This document shows positions 1-9,792 of a stretch of DNA of 64,000 nucleotides, in pieces. The stretch covers positions 3,596,001-3,660,000 of the forward strand of contig NZ_CP022303.1 in assembly GCF_004216475.1 (NCBI RefSeq), written 5' to 3'. The stretch's first letter is position 1; the number at the start of each line of letters is the position of its first letter. The notes beneath the pieces were generated by a model. The model was given only the letters and a program-made list of their open reading frames with translations. It searched no databases and was not told the origin of the DNA. The position numbers and the translations under genes are program-made. The DNA is from Thalassococcus sp. S3. GTDB taxonomy: Bacteria > Pseudomonadota > Alphaproteobacteria > Rhodobacterales > Rhodobacteraceae.

Positions 1-260
1 GCCGCCCGTGCAATCGGGCCTCCCCACGCGGGAATATAGCGCGTTCAGGGCGGCGGTCGATTGTCCGAAAGCGGACCTCCCAATTTCACCGAATGCGCCG
101 CAGTCTCGTTGGTCTGGCTGCGTGCGCCGTTTCGGCGGCTCCACCCCAATAAGTGGCACCGCCTTCTTCACATCGCAACAGAGTGTGCGACTTGACGTTA
201 CGGCGGTTTGGGGCGTCCGATATCCTGCAGGCCGAAAGGCGCTGATTTTCAGGCGGTTGC

Positions 261-274
261 GAGGCGAAAGCCTC
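261..274. other. Small GNRA-loop hairpin after hisG
   Basis: GAGGC and GCCTC enclose a GAAA tetraloop just downstream of the hisG stop. No T-run follows on the minus strand, so it is a possible 3' end stabiliser rather than a clear terminator. I see no gene in bases 1-282. Confidence 0.35.
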
Positions 275-282
275 CCGTTACG

Positions 283-978
283 TCAACTTGCGCTCAGCAG
301 GTCCTGCAGGTGCAGGAACGTTGTTTTATCCTCTGCCTCCATCTGCGCAGTGCGGCTGCGCCACAACGTAGCCTGGGAGCGGAGGATGAGGCCGTCGTCG
401 AGGATCTTGAGGTGATTGGCGCGCAGCGTCTCACCGGTGGAGGTGATGTCGGCGATGGCTTCGGCGGTTTCGTTCTTGACCGTGCCCTCGGTCGCGCCCT
501 GACTGTCGACCAGAGCGTAATCGGCCACGCCGGCATCGCGCAGGAAGTCGCGCACCAGCCGGTGGTATTTCGTGGCGATGCGCAGACGGTACCCATGAGC
601 CGCGCGGAAGGCAGCAGAAGCGGCGTCGAGGTCATCGAGCGTGTCGACATCGACCCAGAAATTCGGCACGGCGAGGATCAGGTCAGCCTGTCCGAAACCC
701 AAGGGCCAAAGCTCCTCGACCTGCTGTTCCCAGCGGGCGAGTTTCTCCTGCACCAGATCGGTGCCGGTGACGCCCAGATGAATGCGCCCGGCGGCCAGTT
801 CGCGCGGGATCTCTCCGGCCGAGAGCAGCACGAGCGAGACATTGTCGATGCCCGACACGGCCCCGGCATATTCCCGGTCGGATCCGCTGCGCGAGAGGGT
901 CACGCCGCGCTTGGCGAACCAGTCGAAGGTCTTCTCCATCAGCCGGCCCTTGGAGGGCACGCCCAGTTTCAACGTCAT
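283..978 (-). CDS. hisG: ATP phosphoribosyltransferase, short form (HisG)
   Basis: HisG catalyses the first step of histidine biosynthesis, joining ATP and PRPP to give phosphoribosyl-ATP in the cytoplasm. The protein has 231 residues, the length of the short form, which lacks the C-terminal regulatory ACT-like domain and depends on HisZ. It starts with KLGVPSKGRLMEKT and carries the periplasmic-binding-like catalytic fold with GRIHLGVTGTDLVQEK near residue 65 and the PRPP-loop-like STGETLRANHLK near residue 180. Its ATG overlaps the hisZ stop by four bases, so HisZ and HisG are translationally coupled, fitting their hetero-octameric complex. It is the last gene of hisS-hisZ-hisG. Confidence 0.96.
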   Translation of the reverse strand: MTLKLGVPSKGRLMEKTFDWFAKRGVTLSRSGSDREYAGAVSGIDNVSLVLLSAGEIPRELAAGRIHLGVTGTDLVQEKLARWEQQVEELWPLGFGQADLILAVPNFWVDVDTLDDLDAASAAFRAAHGYRLRIATKYHRLVRDFLRDAGVADYALVDSQGATEGTVKNETAEAIADITSTGETLRANHLKILDDGLILRSQATLWRSRTAQMEAEDKTTFLHLQDLLSAS

Positions 979-2048
979 GCCGCGCCCTCCGCCAATTCGA
1001 GCATCAACCCGGGGCGCAGGACGCCGCCCACAGCGGGGATCTCGGTGCCCCGGCCCAGATGCCGGGTCAGCGCGTCATAACGCCCGCCGGTAGCGACGGG
1101 CGGAAGGTCGGGCCGCCGTTCGGCGGAGAAGCCGAAAACGAACCCGTCGTAATATTCCATGGAGGTACGGCCATAGCTTGCCTCGAAATCGAGACTGTCG
1201 ACGTCGATACCGCGCGCAGCCAGGGCTTCGCTTCGCGCCTCCATCCGGTTCAGGGCGGGCGTGATCGCCCGGAGATCGACAGCGATGTCGCGCAGTTGCG
1301 CCAGAGCGAAGGGGATGGTTTCCCGCACCGCGAGAAGCGCGTCAAGTGCCGCGATTTCGGTATCGGACAAGGCCGGTGTGTCGGCCTCATGGCGCAATGC
1401 TGTCAGACGCGCCTCCACCTCCGAGCGCGTGCGGCGCCCGATCTCGGGGCCAGCCCCGGCGAAGGGATCGTCGGCGAGGATCGCGCGCGGCTGGCCGCGC
1501 CCGGCATAACGGTCAAGCAGGGCACGAAAGCGGCGGGGGCGCCAGATATGGCGGGATAGAGCAGCCTTGCGGCGTTTCGTGGTCTCAAGCCCCTGAACCG
1601 CAGCCATGAGAATACCGATATCACCGGTGGAGGCCCGCAAGTCGAGGCCCGAAAGAACGTCGGAGAAGAGCGCGAACACTTCCGCATCAGCGGCGGCAGG
1701 GTTGGCGCGGTCGAAGACCTCGTAACCGACTTGGATATACTCGTTGGCACGGTCGGGATCGTGTTCCTGGCGGCGAAACACCTCTCCGGAATAGGTGTAG
1801 CGTGCAGGCTCCGCCCCGTTCTGCATATGCATCTGAACAACCGGCACAGTGAAATCGGGGCGTAACATCTGCTCCCCCCGCAGAGCGTCGGACGTGACGT
1901 AGGCCCGGGCGCGGATATCCTCGCCATAGAGATCGAGCAGCGTTTCGGCCGGTTGCAGGACAGGGGTCTCCACGGACAGCGCGCCTGCGGCTTCGAACCG
2001 GGCGCGCAGGCTGGCCGCCTGCGCGAGAATATTGGCACGGGCGGGCAT
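975..2048 (-). CDS. hisZ: ATP phosphoribosyltransferase regulatory subunit (HisZ)
   Basis: HisZ is a catalytically inactive paralogue of histidyl-tRNA synthetase that binds short-form HisG, activates it and makes it sensitive to histidine. The 357-residue protein shows the class II synthetase-like core: LRPDFTVPVVQMHM, SGEVFRRQE and near the C terminus GRYDALTRHLG, but lacks the C-terminal anticodon-binding domain of true HisRS. The ATG at 2048 overlaps the hisS stop by one base (TAATG), which decides the start over longer in-frame possibilities running into hisS. Gene order with hisS upstream and hisG downstream agrees with the role. Confidence 0.94.
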   Translation of the reverse strand: MPARANILAQAASLRARFEAAGALSVETPVLQPAETLLDLYGEDIRARAYVTSDALRGEQMLRPDFTVPVVQMHMQNGAEPARYTYSGEVFRRQEHDPDRANEYIQVGYEVFDRANPAAADAEVFALFSDVLSGLDLRASTGDIGILMAAVQGLETTKRRKAALSRHIWRPRRFRALLDRYAGRGQPRAILADDPFAGAGPEIGRRTRSEVEARLTALRHEADTPALSDTEIAALDALLAVRETIPFALAQLRDIAVDLRAITPALNRMEARSEALAARGIDVDSLDFEASYGRTSMEYYDGFVFGFSAERRPDLPPVATGGRYDALTRHLGRGTEIPAVGGVLRPGLMLELAEGAA

Positions 2049-3529
2049 TAGTCCTGACTGTCGAGCAGGGCACGAATGCGGGAGACCAGCTCGCCGCGCG
2101 GGACTTCGAACTGGCTGGGGCGCTCTTTCCATTCTTCGAGCGTGGCCTTCTGGGCAATCTGAGCCCCCAGGATCAGATCCTTGACCTGAACGACGCCGCG
2201 CGCCTTTTCATCGGCGCCTTCGATCACGGCAGCGGGGCTGGCGCGGCGGTCGGCATATTTGAGTTGATTGCCGAAGTTTTTCGGGTTGCCCAGATAAACC
2301 TCGGCCCGGATACCGGCATTGCGCAGCTCGGACACCATGGCCTGGTAATCTGCCATGCGGTCACGGTCCATTACGGTGATGACCACGGGGCCACGCTCGG
2401 CGGTCCGTATCCGGCCCTTCTCGCGGAGCGCGGCAAGCAGGCGGTCCACGCCGATGGAGATGCCGGTGGCGGGCACTTCCTGACCGGTGAACCGTTTGAC
2501 GAGGTCGTCATAGCGCCCGCCGCCCGCGACCGAGCCGAATTGGCGCTTGCGGCCCTTGTCATCGAGGATGTCGAAGGTCAGTTCGGCCTCGTAGACGGGG
2601 CCTGTGTAATAGCCGAGGCCACGCACCACCGAGGGATCGATGACAATACGGTCGGAGCCATAGTCACCCGCGCCCAGCAAGTCGGCGATCTGCTCCAGTT
2701 CATCCACGCCCTGCCCGCCGACAAGCGAAGGGCCGACCAGCTCACGCAGACGCGCAATTGTTGCCTCGCCCGTTTCCCGCCGGGCGTCCATGAAGCCCAT
2801 GATCACCTCTGCCTGCTCCTGCGCCAAGCCCGCGCCCTTGGTGAAATCACCGCTCTCATCCTTGCGGCCTTCACCGAGAAGCGCCCGCACGCCATCACGC
2901 CCCAACCGGTCAACCTTGTCGATGGCGCGCAAGACAATACCGCGCTCTGCCTCCTTGTCGGCACCGCCGATCCCTGCGACCTCCATCACGCCATTGAGCA
3001 CCTTGCGGTTGTTGATCCTGACCACATAGTCGCCGCGCTGGATACCAACGGCTTCGAGCGTGTCACTCAGCATCGCGCAAATCTCGGCATCGGCAGCCAT
3101 TGAGGCCGTACCCACCGTGTCTGCATCACATTGATAAAACTGCCGAAACCTTCCCGGCCCCGGCTTCTCGTTTCGCCAGACCGGCCCCATCGCGTAGCGC
3201 CGGTAGGGCGTTGGCAGATCGTTCCGATGCTGCGCATACACCCGCGCCAAGGGCGCTGTCAGATCATACCGCAGCGCCAGCCAATCGCCCTCGCCCTCCT
3301 GCCAGGCAAAGACCCCCTCGTTCGGCCGGTCGACATCGGGAAGGAACTTGCCCAGCGCCTCCACCGTCTCCACTGCCGAGGATTCCAGCGCGTCAAATCC
3401 ATAGCGATGATAAACCTCGGCGATCTTGTCCAGCATCCCGGCGCGGTCACGCACCTCGGCGCCGAAGTAGTCGCGGAACCCCTTGGGCGTCTCGGCCTTG
3501 GGGCGGGGCTGTTTCTTTTGCTTTGCCAT
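2048..3529 (-). CDS. hisS: Histidine--tRNA ligase
   Basis: HisRS charges tRNA-His with histidine. Class II motifs are clear: motif 2 region [19 protein letters not shown] with [13 protein letters not shown], the histidine-specific [11 protein letters not shown] segment, and [10 protein letters not shown]. The C-terminal roughly 90 residues form the anticodon-binding domain. The ATG at 3529 is preferred because AAGGA lies eight bases upstream; an ATG nine bases earlier (3538) would overlap that Shine-Dalgarno sequence. The predicted length is 493 residues. The lysine-rich start ([11 protein letters not shown]) is an extension ahead of the usual TPKGFRDY opening. It heads the hisS-hisZ-hisG operon. 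Confidence 0.95.
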   Translation of the reverse strand: MAKQKKQPRPKAETPKGFRDYFGAEVRDRAGMLDKIAEVYHRYGFDALESSAVETVEALGKFLPDVDRPNEGVFAWQEGEGDWLALRYDLTAPLARVYAQHRNDLPTPYRRYAMGPVWRNEKPGPGRFRQFYQCDADTVGTASMAADAEICAMLSDTLEAVGIQRGDYVVRINNRKVLNGVMEVAGIGGADKEAERGIVLRAIDKVDRLGRDGVRALLGEGRKDESGDFTKGAGLAQEQAEVIMGFMDARRETGEATIARLRELVGPSLVGGQGVDELEQIADLLGAGDYGSDRIVIDPSVVRGLGYYTGPVYEAELTFDILDDKGRKRQFGSVAGGGRYDDLVKRFTGQEVPATGISIGVDRLLAALREKGRIRTAERGPVVITVMDRDRMADYQAMVSELRNAGIRAEVYLGNPKNFGNQLKYADRRASPAAVIEGADEKARGVVQVKDLILGAQIAQKATLEEWKERPSQFEVPRGELVSRIRALLDSQD

Positions 3530-3610
3530 GGCCGGCATCCTTGGGCGACATCATTCGCCGCGCGGTCTATCCCAGCCGTATCGCATGGGCAAGGCACGGC
3601 CCGCCCCCAC

Positions 3611-3672
3611 CGTTTTCCGGCCAGAAAAACTCCCACCCGAGGCAATCCGGATTTTTGTTCCGAAAAATCCGG
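3611..3672. repeat. Hairpin repeat between hisS and the enoyl-CoA hydratase gene
   Basis: CCGGATTTTT (3647-3656) pairs perfectly with AAAAATCCGG (3663-3672) around a six-base loop, and just to its left GTTTT and AAAAC (3612-3630) make a second weaker stem around CCGGCCAG. The paired CCGGATTTT and GTTTTCCGG motifs recur at 28691-28732 and 28808-28851, suggesting a dispersed palindromic repeat. It may also end transcription from the minus-strand gene at 3680-4438. Confidence 0.6.
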
Positions 3673-3679
3673 CACCCTC

Positions 3680-4438
3680 TCAGATATCGCTGAAATCGCC
3701 CCCTCTGCCCCGCCCTTCGGCAAAGCGCGTGGCCCCGGCGATGCCTTCGGCTTCCAGCACCGTGGCCGAGGCCCATTCCCGCCGCAGCCCCTCGGCCAGG
3801 TGCTCGGGTGACATCCGGGCGGAAAGATGATCGGCCCGCAGACAGGCCTGGGGAAAGGCTGTCAGGCTCTGCGCCAGATCCAGCGCTTCCTCCAGCGCCT
3901 GGCCCCGCGCGCAGACCCGATCCGCCAGCCCGATCTGCGCAGCCTCTCCACTGGTCACGGGCCGCCCTGTCAGGATCAGATCGTTGGCTCTGCCCTGACC
4001 CACGAGGCGCGGCAGCCTCACGGTGCCGCCGTCGATCAGCGGCACGCCCCAGCGGCGGCAATAGACGCCCATCACAGCCGGTTTCGCCATCACCCGCAGA
4101 TCGCACCACAGCGCCAGCTCCATCCCGCCCGCCACCGCCGGGCCTTCGATGGCCGCGATGACCGGCTTGCGCAACATCAGTCGTGATGGTCCCATTGGAC
4201 CGGGGATTGGATCGTCCATCGGATCGGTCCAATCCTCGGGGATCGAAAGGGAGGAGATCCAGTCCGACCCTGCCCCAGCGCCCGTGAGAATGGCAACCTG
4301 AGCCCGGTCATCGGCCTCGAAATCCAGCATGGCGCTGTAGAGCGCCCGCGCTGTCGGAGGGTCCACCGCATTGCGTGCCTCCGGCCGGTTCAGGGTAACA
4401 ATGCAGACGGGGCCTTCACGGGTGACAAGGACGCTCAT
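3680..4438 (-). CDS. Enoyl-CoA hydratase/isomerase family protein
   Basis: A crotonase-fold protein of 252 residues, the usual family size, that probably acts on an acyl-CoA; the substrate cannot be read from sequence. The opening MSVLVTREGPVCIVTLNRPE followed by RNAVDPPTARAL is the typical N-terminal strand and RPEARNA motif, and AAIEGPAVAGGMELALWCDLRV is the oxyanion-hole region. The start at 4438 gives the family-typical N terminus. The residues usually acting as the paired hydratase glutamates are not evident: the first position reads GVYCRRWGV, as in many non-hydratase crotonases. It stands alone, divergent from slyX. Confidence 0.85.
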   Translation of the reverse strand: MSVLVTREGPVCIVTLNRPEARNAVDPPTARALYSAMLDFEADDRAQVAILTGAGAGSDWISSLSIPEDWTDPMDDPIPGPMGPSRLMLRKPVIAAIEGPAVAGGMELALWCDLRVMAKPAVMGVYCRRWGVPLIDGGTVRLPRLVGQGRANDLILTGRPVTSGEAAQIGLADRVCARGQALEEALDLAQSLTAFPQACLRADHLSARMSPEHLAEGLRREWASATVLEAEGIAGATRFAEGRGRGGDFSDI

Positions 4439-4523
4439 GCCGTGCACTCTGCCGCAGGACAGGTGGCATGGTCCAGCCCGGTGCGATAGGACATGGGGCA
4501 TCCCAAGCCACGGAGACGGCTTC

Positions 4524-4718
4524 ATGCAAGAGATCGAAGAAAAGCTCGCTCATCTGATCCGCAACGTCGAGGATCTAAGCGATGTGGTGGCCCGGCAGGA
4601 ACTCGAGATTGCGCTACTCACCCGCCGTGTGCAGATGCTGATGGAACGCGAAGCGGAACGGCAGGCCGATGGCGGGGGAGGTGTCGTGCTGGGCGACGAA
4701 CGCCCTCCGCATTACTGA
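4524..4718 (+). CDS. slyX: SlyX family protein
   Basis: A 64-residue cytoplasmic protein with the SlyX pattern: a single heptad-repeat helix (EEKLAHLIRNVEDLSDVV, then RQELEIALLTRRVQML) and the conserved C-terminal DERPPHY ending. The biochemical role of SlyX is unknown. The ATG at 4524 puts the coiled coil at the very N terminus as in relatives. The last seven bases overlap the convergent lipoprotein gene. Confidence 0.85.
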   Translation: MQEIEEKLAHLIRNVEDLSDVVARQELEIALLTRRVQMLMEREAERQADGGGGVVLGDERPPHY

Positions 4719-5713
4719 GGCGCTTTGACCGAAGCGGCGACAACAGCGCCGTCATGGATCAGGATATCCGCCCAGCGCGGGTTGCCGCCGCCAAAGCGCT
4801 CATAAGCGCTGATGAAGACGGTGTTGCGTTCCAGACGCGAAATCCGCGCCCCGCAGGGTTTCCGGCGCGACACGCCGCAAATGCCGGACTTGATGCGTTC
4901 ATACGCCTTGTCGGTGTCGGAATAGGGATAAAGATCGCCCGGCAGACCATAGCGCAGTTGCTCGTGCATCGACGGCGCCCCGAAGACAGCGTTGGCAGCC
5001 GTGAACCGGCGCGGGCACCCATCTGCAAAGCCGGTGACGAAAAAACTGCGGGGCGCCGTGGTGCCGGGCGCGCTGTCATACAATGCATAGCCTGAACCAC
5101 GGGCGGGAAACTTCTCGATCCGTCGACCCAATTGCGCTTTGGTCGCCGCGCAGGCCCGCGCGGTCTGACCAAACGCAAGCGGCGCGCCAAGCGGCAGATC
5201 CGGCTCGGCAGCCGCACGCGGGGCACGGGGGGCAAGGCGCGCGTCCCGACCGGCATCCCCACGGCTGGCCAGACGGCGGTCATCGGATAGAGCCTCGGGC
5301 TCTGGTGTCTTTGGCTGATCCGGTGCCAGCGCTGACGTCTGCGGCGTGTCAGCGTCCGAGCCTTGAACAAGACGCGCAAAGAGCCCCCGACGGCGAACTG
5401 GGGGCTCCTCCGGCTCGACCGCGTTCGCTGCAACTGGCGCTTCGGTTGCACTCTCCGGCGCGGCTTCGATTTGATCCGTTTCGGTGACTTCGCCGCCAGC
5501 TAAGTCGGTTTCTGGTTGGGCGCGCCCGAATACGCGGGACAAGAAGCCCTCTCCGGCCAGATCTGCCTCTTCGGCTCCGGGTTCGGTAGCAAAGTCAATC
5601 GGGGCCGTATCCTCCGCAAGTTCGACCTCGGACAGGCGCTCTACACCTGCCAGCGGGTCCGAACAGCCGGCCAACGCCATTGCGGCCAGGATTGCGAAAA
5701 ACACGTTGCGCAC
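4712..5713 (-). CDS. Lipoprotein of unknown function
   Basis: I do not recognise the function. A GTG at 5713 gives MRNVFFAILAAMALAGC, a short signal peptide with lipobox LAGC and cysteine at residue 17, so the product is likely a lipoprotein of 333 residues. Residues 20-190 are acidic, proline-rich and low in complexity, like a linker; a possible second arginine-rich block occurs around residues 105-115. The C-terminal 130 residues look folded and contain a cluster of cysteines (CPRRF, GICGVSRRKPCG) that may form disulfides. It converges on slyX with seven bases of overlap. Confidence 0.7.
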   Translation of the reverse strand: MRNVFFAILAAMALAGCSDPLAGVERLSEVELAEDTAPIDFATEPGAEEADLAGEGFLSRVFGRAQPETDLAGGEVTETDQIEAAPESATEAPVAANAVEPEEPPVRRRGLFARLVQGSDADTPQTSALAPDQPKTPEPEALSDDRRLASRGDAGRDARLAPRAPRAAAEPDLPLGAPLAFGQTARACAATKAQLGRRIEKFPARGSGYALYDSAPGTTAPRSFFVTGFADGCPRRFTAANAVFGAPSMHEQLRYGLPGDLYPYSDTDKAYERIKSGICGVSRRKPCGARISRLERNTVFISAYERFGGGNPRWADILIHDGAVVAASVKAPQ

Positions 5714-6071
5714 CGGTTGGTGGGTCCTCTCTCCCGATCTCCCCGGAACGCCTGTTAACCGCAGAACGCGGATTTGTCCAATCCGACGCAGCGACGGGCG
5801 CGCCGGATCACGCCGATACTGCGTTCCGCGATCAGCCGAGAAGCGCCCGGAGAATGGGCGGGTCCTAGCGCCGGTGAGAACCCGGCAAAACAAGACTGAC
5901 GGTGATTTTGGGCGGAAGCGAAGGGCGCGACGAGGCTGCCGCTGGCTCATCCGTCCGCCATCCTGCGCGGCTCTCCAGACGGCCTGCGTCACAGGCCCGC
6001 TCTGCCACGGGCGTCTGGATCAGGGCCCGCAGACGGACCGCAGCTAGCTGTCAGCCGCCTGGGATCAGCTC
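5714..6071. other. Intergenic region between lipoprotein gene and dnaE
   Basis: 358 bases without a convincing gene. It must contain the promoter of the minus-strand lipoprotein gene and the 3' end of dnaE. Open frames that cross it are arginine- and proline-rich and lack start signals. I see no repeat, RNA gene or clear terminator. Confidence 0.5.
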
Positions 6072-9000
6072 CTAAAGCTCCTCCACGTCCAGCACCCCAC
6101 CCAAACTCTTGATTGCCCCTTTGATCTGCGGGTTGACCGGGAAAGCCTGACCAAGGTCGATCTCCACCTCTCCCGGCAGGGCCGGGTCCATCAGGCAAAG
6201 CTGGATGGGGCCGCGTGCGGCGTTTTTGGCGGCCTCAATGGCACCCTCCAGTACCGTGGCCACCGAGGGGACGGCCTGCTGGTCTGAGACAAAGATGCGA
6301 AGCCCGGTGGCCCCCGCCCCGGCAACTGCGGTGTCGATCGGGGCAACGGAGCGGCCCAGCAGCTTGAGCTGATCGCTCTCCATCGTCGCCTCGACCGTAA
6401 CGACGACCTTGGCGCCGGTTTCGAGATGTTCGCGCGCATTCTCAAGCGTTTCGGAAAAGAGCGTGACCTCGTAGGCTCCGGTCGTGTCACTGAGCTGGCA
6501 GAAGGCAAAGCGGTTGCCGCGCGCGGATTTGCGCTCCTGCCGGCCGGCGACGACACCGGCGAGTTTGGCCACGAGCGGCGATTGTTCGGCCTTGGAGGTG
6601 ACCTCATCCAGCGTGATCACCCCGGTGCGCTTCAGGGGGGCCATGTAATCATCGAGCGGGTGGCCCGAGAGATAAAACCCCACCGCCTTGAATTCCTCGG
6701 CAAGACGTTCAGCCGGCAGCCAATCGGGCACCGGCGAGAGACGCGGTTCGGGCAGGTCGTCGCCTGCTTCACCGAAGAGGGACACCTGATTGGAGGCTTT
6801 CTGTTCGTGGATCGCCGCTGAATAGCCCACCAAAGCGTCAAGGCTGTCGAAGACGCGGCGGCGATTGGGGTCAAGCACGTCAAAAGCACCAGACCGGGCG
6901 AGCATTTCCAACGGGCGCTTGCCCACGCGTTTCAGATCGACCCGGCGCGCCAGGTCGAAGAGATTGATAAAGGGTTTGTCGCCCCGCGCCTCGGTCAGCA
7001 GCCGCATCGCCTCGACCCCCACGTTTTTCAACGCGCCCAGCGCATAGACGAGTTCGCCGTTCACGACATTGAACGTCGCCTCGGAGCGATTGACGCAAGG
7101 CGGCACGTAAGGCAGCGAGAGACCCTTTTTGACCTCCTCGAAATAGATGGCGAGCTTGTCGGTGAGGTGAAGATCGCAATTCATCACGCCCGCCATGAAC
7201 TCGACGGGGTGGTTCGCCTTGAGCCAGGCGGTCTGGTAGCTGACCACCGCGTAGGCGGCGGCGTGCGACTTGTTGAAGCCGTAATTGGCGAACTTATCCA
7301 GCAGGTTCCAGACTTCGAGCGCCTTGTCCTTGTCGACGCCGTTCTTGGCCGCACCTTCGAGGAATTTGGGGCGCTCGGCGTCCATCGCCTCCTGGATCTT
7401 TTTGCCCATGGCACGCCGCAGCAGGTCGGCGCCGCCCAGCGAATAGCCGGCCATTTCCTGGGCGATCTGCATCACCTGTTCCTGGTAGACGATGATACCT
7501 TGGGTCTCATCCAGGATGTGGTCGATGGAGGGGTGCAGCATCTCGCGGTCAGAAAGCTTGTTCTTGACCTCGCAGAATTTCGGAATGTTCTCCATAGGGC
7601 CGGGCCGATAGAGCGCGACAAGAGCGATGATGTCCTCGATACAGTCGGGTTTCATCCGCTTGAGCGCATCCATCATGCCCGAGCTTTCCACCTGGAAGAC
7701 GGCAACGGTTTTGGCGGCTGCGTAAAGCTTGTAGCTGGCCTCGTCATCCAGAGGGATGGCATTGATGTCGTTCTCGGTGCCTCCGGCGGGCTGGTAGAGC
7801 TCGGTGCCGTCGGAGGCGACATGAAGCGCACGGCCGGAGCCGAGGATCAGATCGACAGCGTTCTGGATCACGGTCAGCGTCTTGAGGCCGAGGAAATCGA
7901 ATTTCACCAGTCCCGCCTGTTCGACCCATTTCATGTTGAACTGGGTGGCGGGCATGTCAGAGCGGGGGTCCTGATAGAGGGGGACCAGAGCGTCCAGTGG
8001 ACGGTCGCCGATCACCACACCGGCGGCATGGGTGGAGGCGTTGCGCAAGAGCCCTTCGACCTGCTGGCCATAGGTCAGAAGACGCTCGACGACCTCTTCG
8101 TTGCGGGCCTCTTCACGCAGGCGGGGTTCGTCCTTGAGCGCCTTTTCGATGGAGACGGGTTTGACGCCTTCAACGGGGATCATCTTGGAGAGGCGATCCA
8201 CCTGGCCATAGGGCATCTGCAGAACACGGCCGATATCGCGGACGGCGGCTTTTGACAAAAGCGCACCGAAGGTGATGATCTGTCCCACCTTGTCGCGGCC
8301 ATACTTCTCCTGAACATACTGGATGACCTCTTCGCGGCGATCCATGCAGAAGTCGATGTCGAAATCGGGCATGGAAACCCGTTCGGGGTTCAGGAACCGC
8401 TCGAAGAGAAGACTGTAGCGCAGGGGGTCGAGATCGGTGATGGTGAGCGCATAGGCCACGAGGGAGCCCGCACCGGAGCCCCGCCCCGGGCCGACGGGGA
8501 TGTCGTTTTCCTTGGCCCATTTGATGAAGTCGGCGACGATCAGGAAGTAGCCTGGGAAACCCATGCCTTCGATGATGCCCAGTTCGAAGTCGAGGCGTTT
8601 TTGGTATTCTTCCACGGGAGCGGCGTGGGGGATAACGGCCAGCCGCTCCTCCAGTCCTTTGACGGACTGTCGTCGCAGCTCCTCCACCTCGTCATCGGCG
8701 AAACGCGGCAGGATCGGGTCGCGGCGATAGGCCATGAAGGCACAGCGGCGGGCAATCTCCACGGTGTTCTGGGCAGCCTCAGGCAGGTCGGCGAAGAGGG
8801 TCACCATCTCTTGCTGAGACTTGAAATAGTGCTGTGCGGTCAGGCGACGGCGGGGGTCCTGCTGATCGACATAGGCGCCTTCGGCGATACAGATCAGCGC
8901 ATCATGCGCCTCATACATGTCGGAGGTTGGGAAGTAGACGTCGTTGGTGGCGACAAGTGGCAGGTCCATGGCATAGGCCATCTCCACATGGCCGCGCTCG

Positions 9001-9572
9001 GTCAGGCGTTCCGCTTCGGGCTGGCCGTCTTCGCCGGGATGGCGCTGAAGTTCGACATAAAGCCGGTCGGGGAAGGCCTGGCTGAGACGCTGGAGCAGTG
9101 TCTCGGCGGCGGGGCGCTGACCGGACTGCAGCAGGCGACCCAGAGGACCGTCGGGGCCGCCGGTGAGGCAGATGAGGCCGTCGGAATGGGAAACAAGTTC
9201 CTCAACGGTCACCTGGGGAAGCTGGCCGCCCTTATCGACATAGAGGCAGGAGTTAAGCTTCATCAGGTTTTCGTAACCCGCCTCGGACTGCGCAAGCAGA
9301 ACCAGCGGCGCGGGCGGTTTGGGGCGGTCGCCGGGCGTAGTTGCGACGTACGCCAGATCGACCTGACAGCCGAGGATCGGCTGAATACCGGCGCCTGCAA
9401 GCGTGACGGAGAATTCCAGACCCGCGAACATGTTGTTTGTATCCGTAAGGGCGACGGCGGGCATCCCGGCCTTGCGGCAGAGATCAGGCAGCTTTTTGAG
9501 CCGCATGGCTCCTTCGAGGAGCGAGTATTCGGAATGGACGCGGAGATGGATGAATCGGGGATCACTGCTCAT
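6072..9572 (-). CDS. dnaE: DNA polymerase III subunit alpha
   Basis: DnaE is the catalytic subunit of the replicative polymerase. The 1166-residue protein has an N-terminal PHP domain (HLRVHSEYSLLEGA near residue 8), the polymerase core with GPGRGSGAGSLVAYAL and the catalytic-acid motif PDFDIDFCMDRR around residue 400, a helix-hairpin-helix region near residue 800-850, and a C-terminal OB-fold (VAGRQERKSARGNRFAF). The ATG at 9572 gives the canonical start MSSDPRFIHLRVHS; earlier in-frame codons add an arginine-rich stretch not found in relatives. It is transcribed divergently from xdhA across 220 bases. Confidence 0.97.
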   Translation of the reverse strand: MSSDPRFIHLRVHSEYSLLEGAMRLKKLPDLCRKAGMPAVALTDTNNMFAGLEFSVTLAGAGIQPILGCQVDLAYVATTPGDRPKPPAPLVLLAQSEAGYENLMKLNSCLYVDKGGQLPQVTVEELVSHSDGLICLTGGPDGPLGRLLQSGQRPAAETLLQRLSQAFPDRLYVELQRHPGEDGQPEAERLTERGHVEMAYAMDLPLVATNDVYFPTSDMYEAHDALICIAEGAYVDQQDPRRRLTAQHYFKSQQEMVTLFADLPEAAQNTVEIARRCAFMAYRRDPILPRFADDEVEELRRQSVKGLEERLAVIPHAAPVEEYQKRLDFELGIIEGMGFPGYFLIVADFIKWAKENDIPVGPGRGSGAGSLVAYALTITDLDPLRYSLLFERFLNPERVSMPDFDIDFCMDRREEVIQYVQEKYGRDKVGQIITFGALLSKAAVRDIGRVLQMPYGQVDRLSKMIPVEGVKPVSIEKALKDEPRLREEARNEEVVERLLTYGQQVEGLLRNASTHAAGVVIGDRPLDALVPLYQDPRSDMPATQFNMKWVEQAGLVKFDFLGLKTLTVIQNAVDLILGSGRALHVASDGTELYQPAGGTENDINAIPLDDEASYKLYAAAKTVAVFQVESSGMMDALKRMKPDCIEDIIALVALYRPGPMENIPKFCEVKNKLSDREMLHPSIDHILDETQGIIVYQEQVMQIAQEMAGYSLGGADLLRRAMGKKIQEAMDAERPKFLEGAAKNGVDKDKALEVWNLLDKFANYGFNKSHAAAYAVVSYQTAWLKANHPVEFMAGVMNCDLHLTDKLAIYFEEVKKGLSLPYVPPCVNRSEATFNVVNGELVYALGALKNVGVEAMRLLTEARGDKPFINLFDLARRVDLKRVGKRPLEMLARSGAFDVLDPNRRRVFDSLDALVGYSAAIHEQKASNQVSLFGEAGDDLPEPRLSPVPDWLPAERLAEEFKAVGFYLSGHPLDDYMAPLKRTGVITLDEVTSKAEQSPLVAKLAGVVAGRQERKSARGNRFAFCQLSDTTGAYEVTLFSETLENAREHLETGAKVVVTVEATMESDQLKLLGRSVAPIDTAVAGAGATGLRIFVSDQQAVPSVATVLEGAIEAAKNAARGPIQLCLMDPALPGEVEIDLGQAFPVNPQIKGAIKSLGGVLDVEEL

Positions 9573-9792
9573 GCGCCGGACGCTAGCGTAGCGCAGGCCC
9601 AGAAGGAACGGGCGTTGATCGCTTTTTGAGCGGTTCCGGCGCGGCAAGCGACAGCGCGCAGGTTTGGCTTGCCTTGGACCATGCTTGGTTTTTAAGCTGC
9701 CAAGGCTGAACAGGGCCTGCCGCTCCTTCTACGTCGCATCGAGGGAGGGCCATCAAGGCCGGATCATCGGTAAGGCGACGGGTTTTTCGGGA

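Noticed and set aside
5989..6198. Glycine/proline-rich minus-strand frame after dnaE
   Set aside because: Low-complexity composition, overlaps the dnaE 3' end, no start support.
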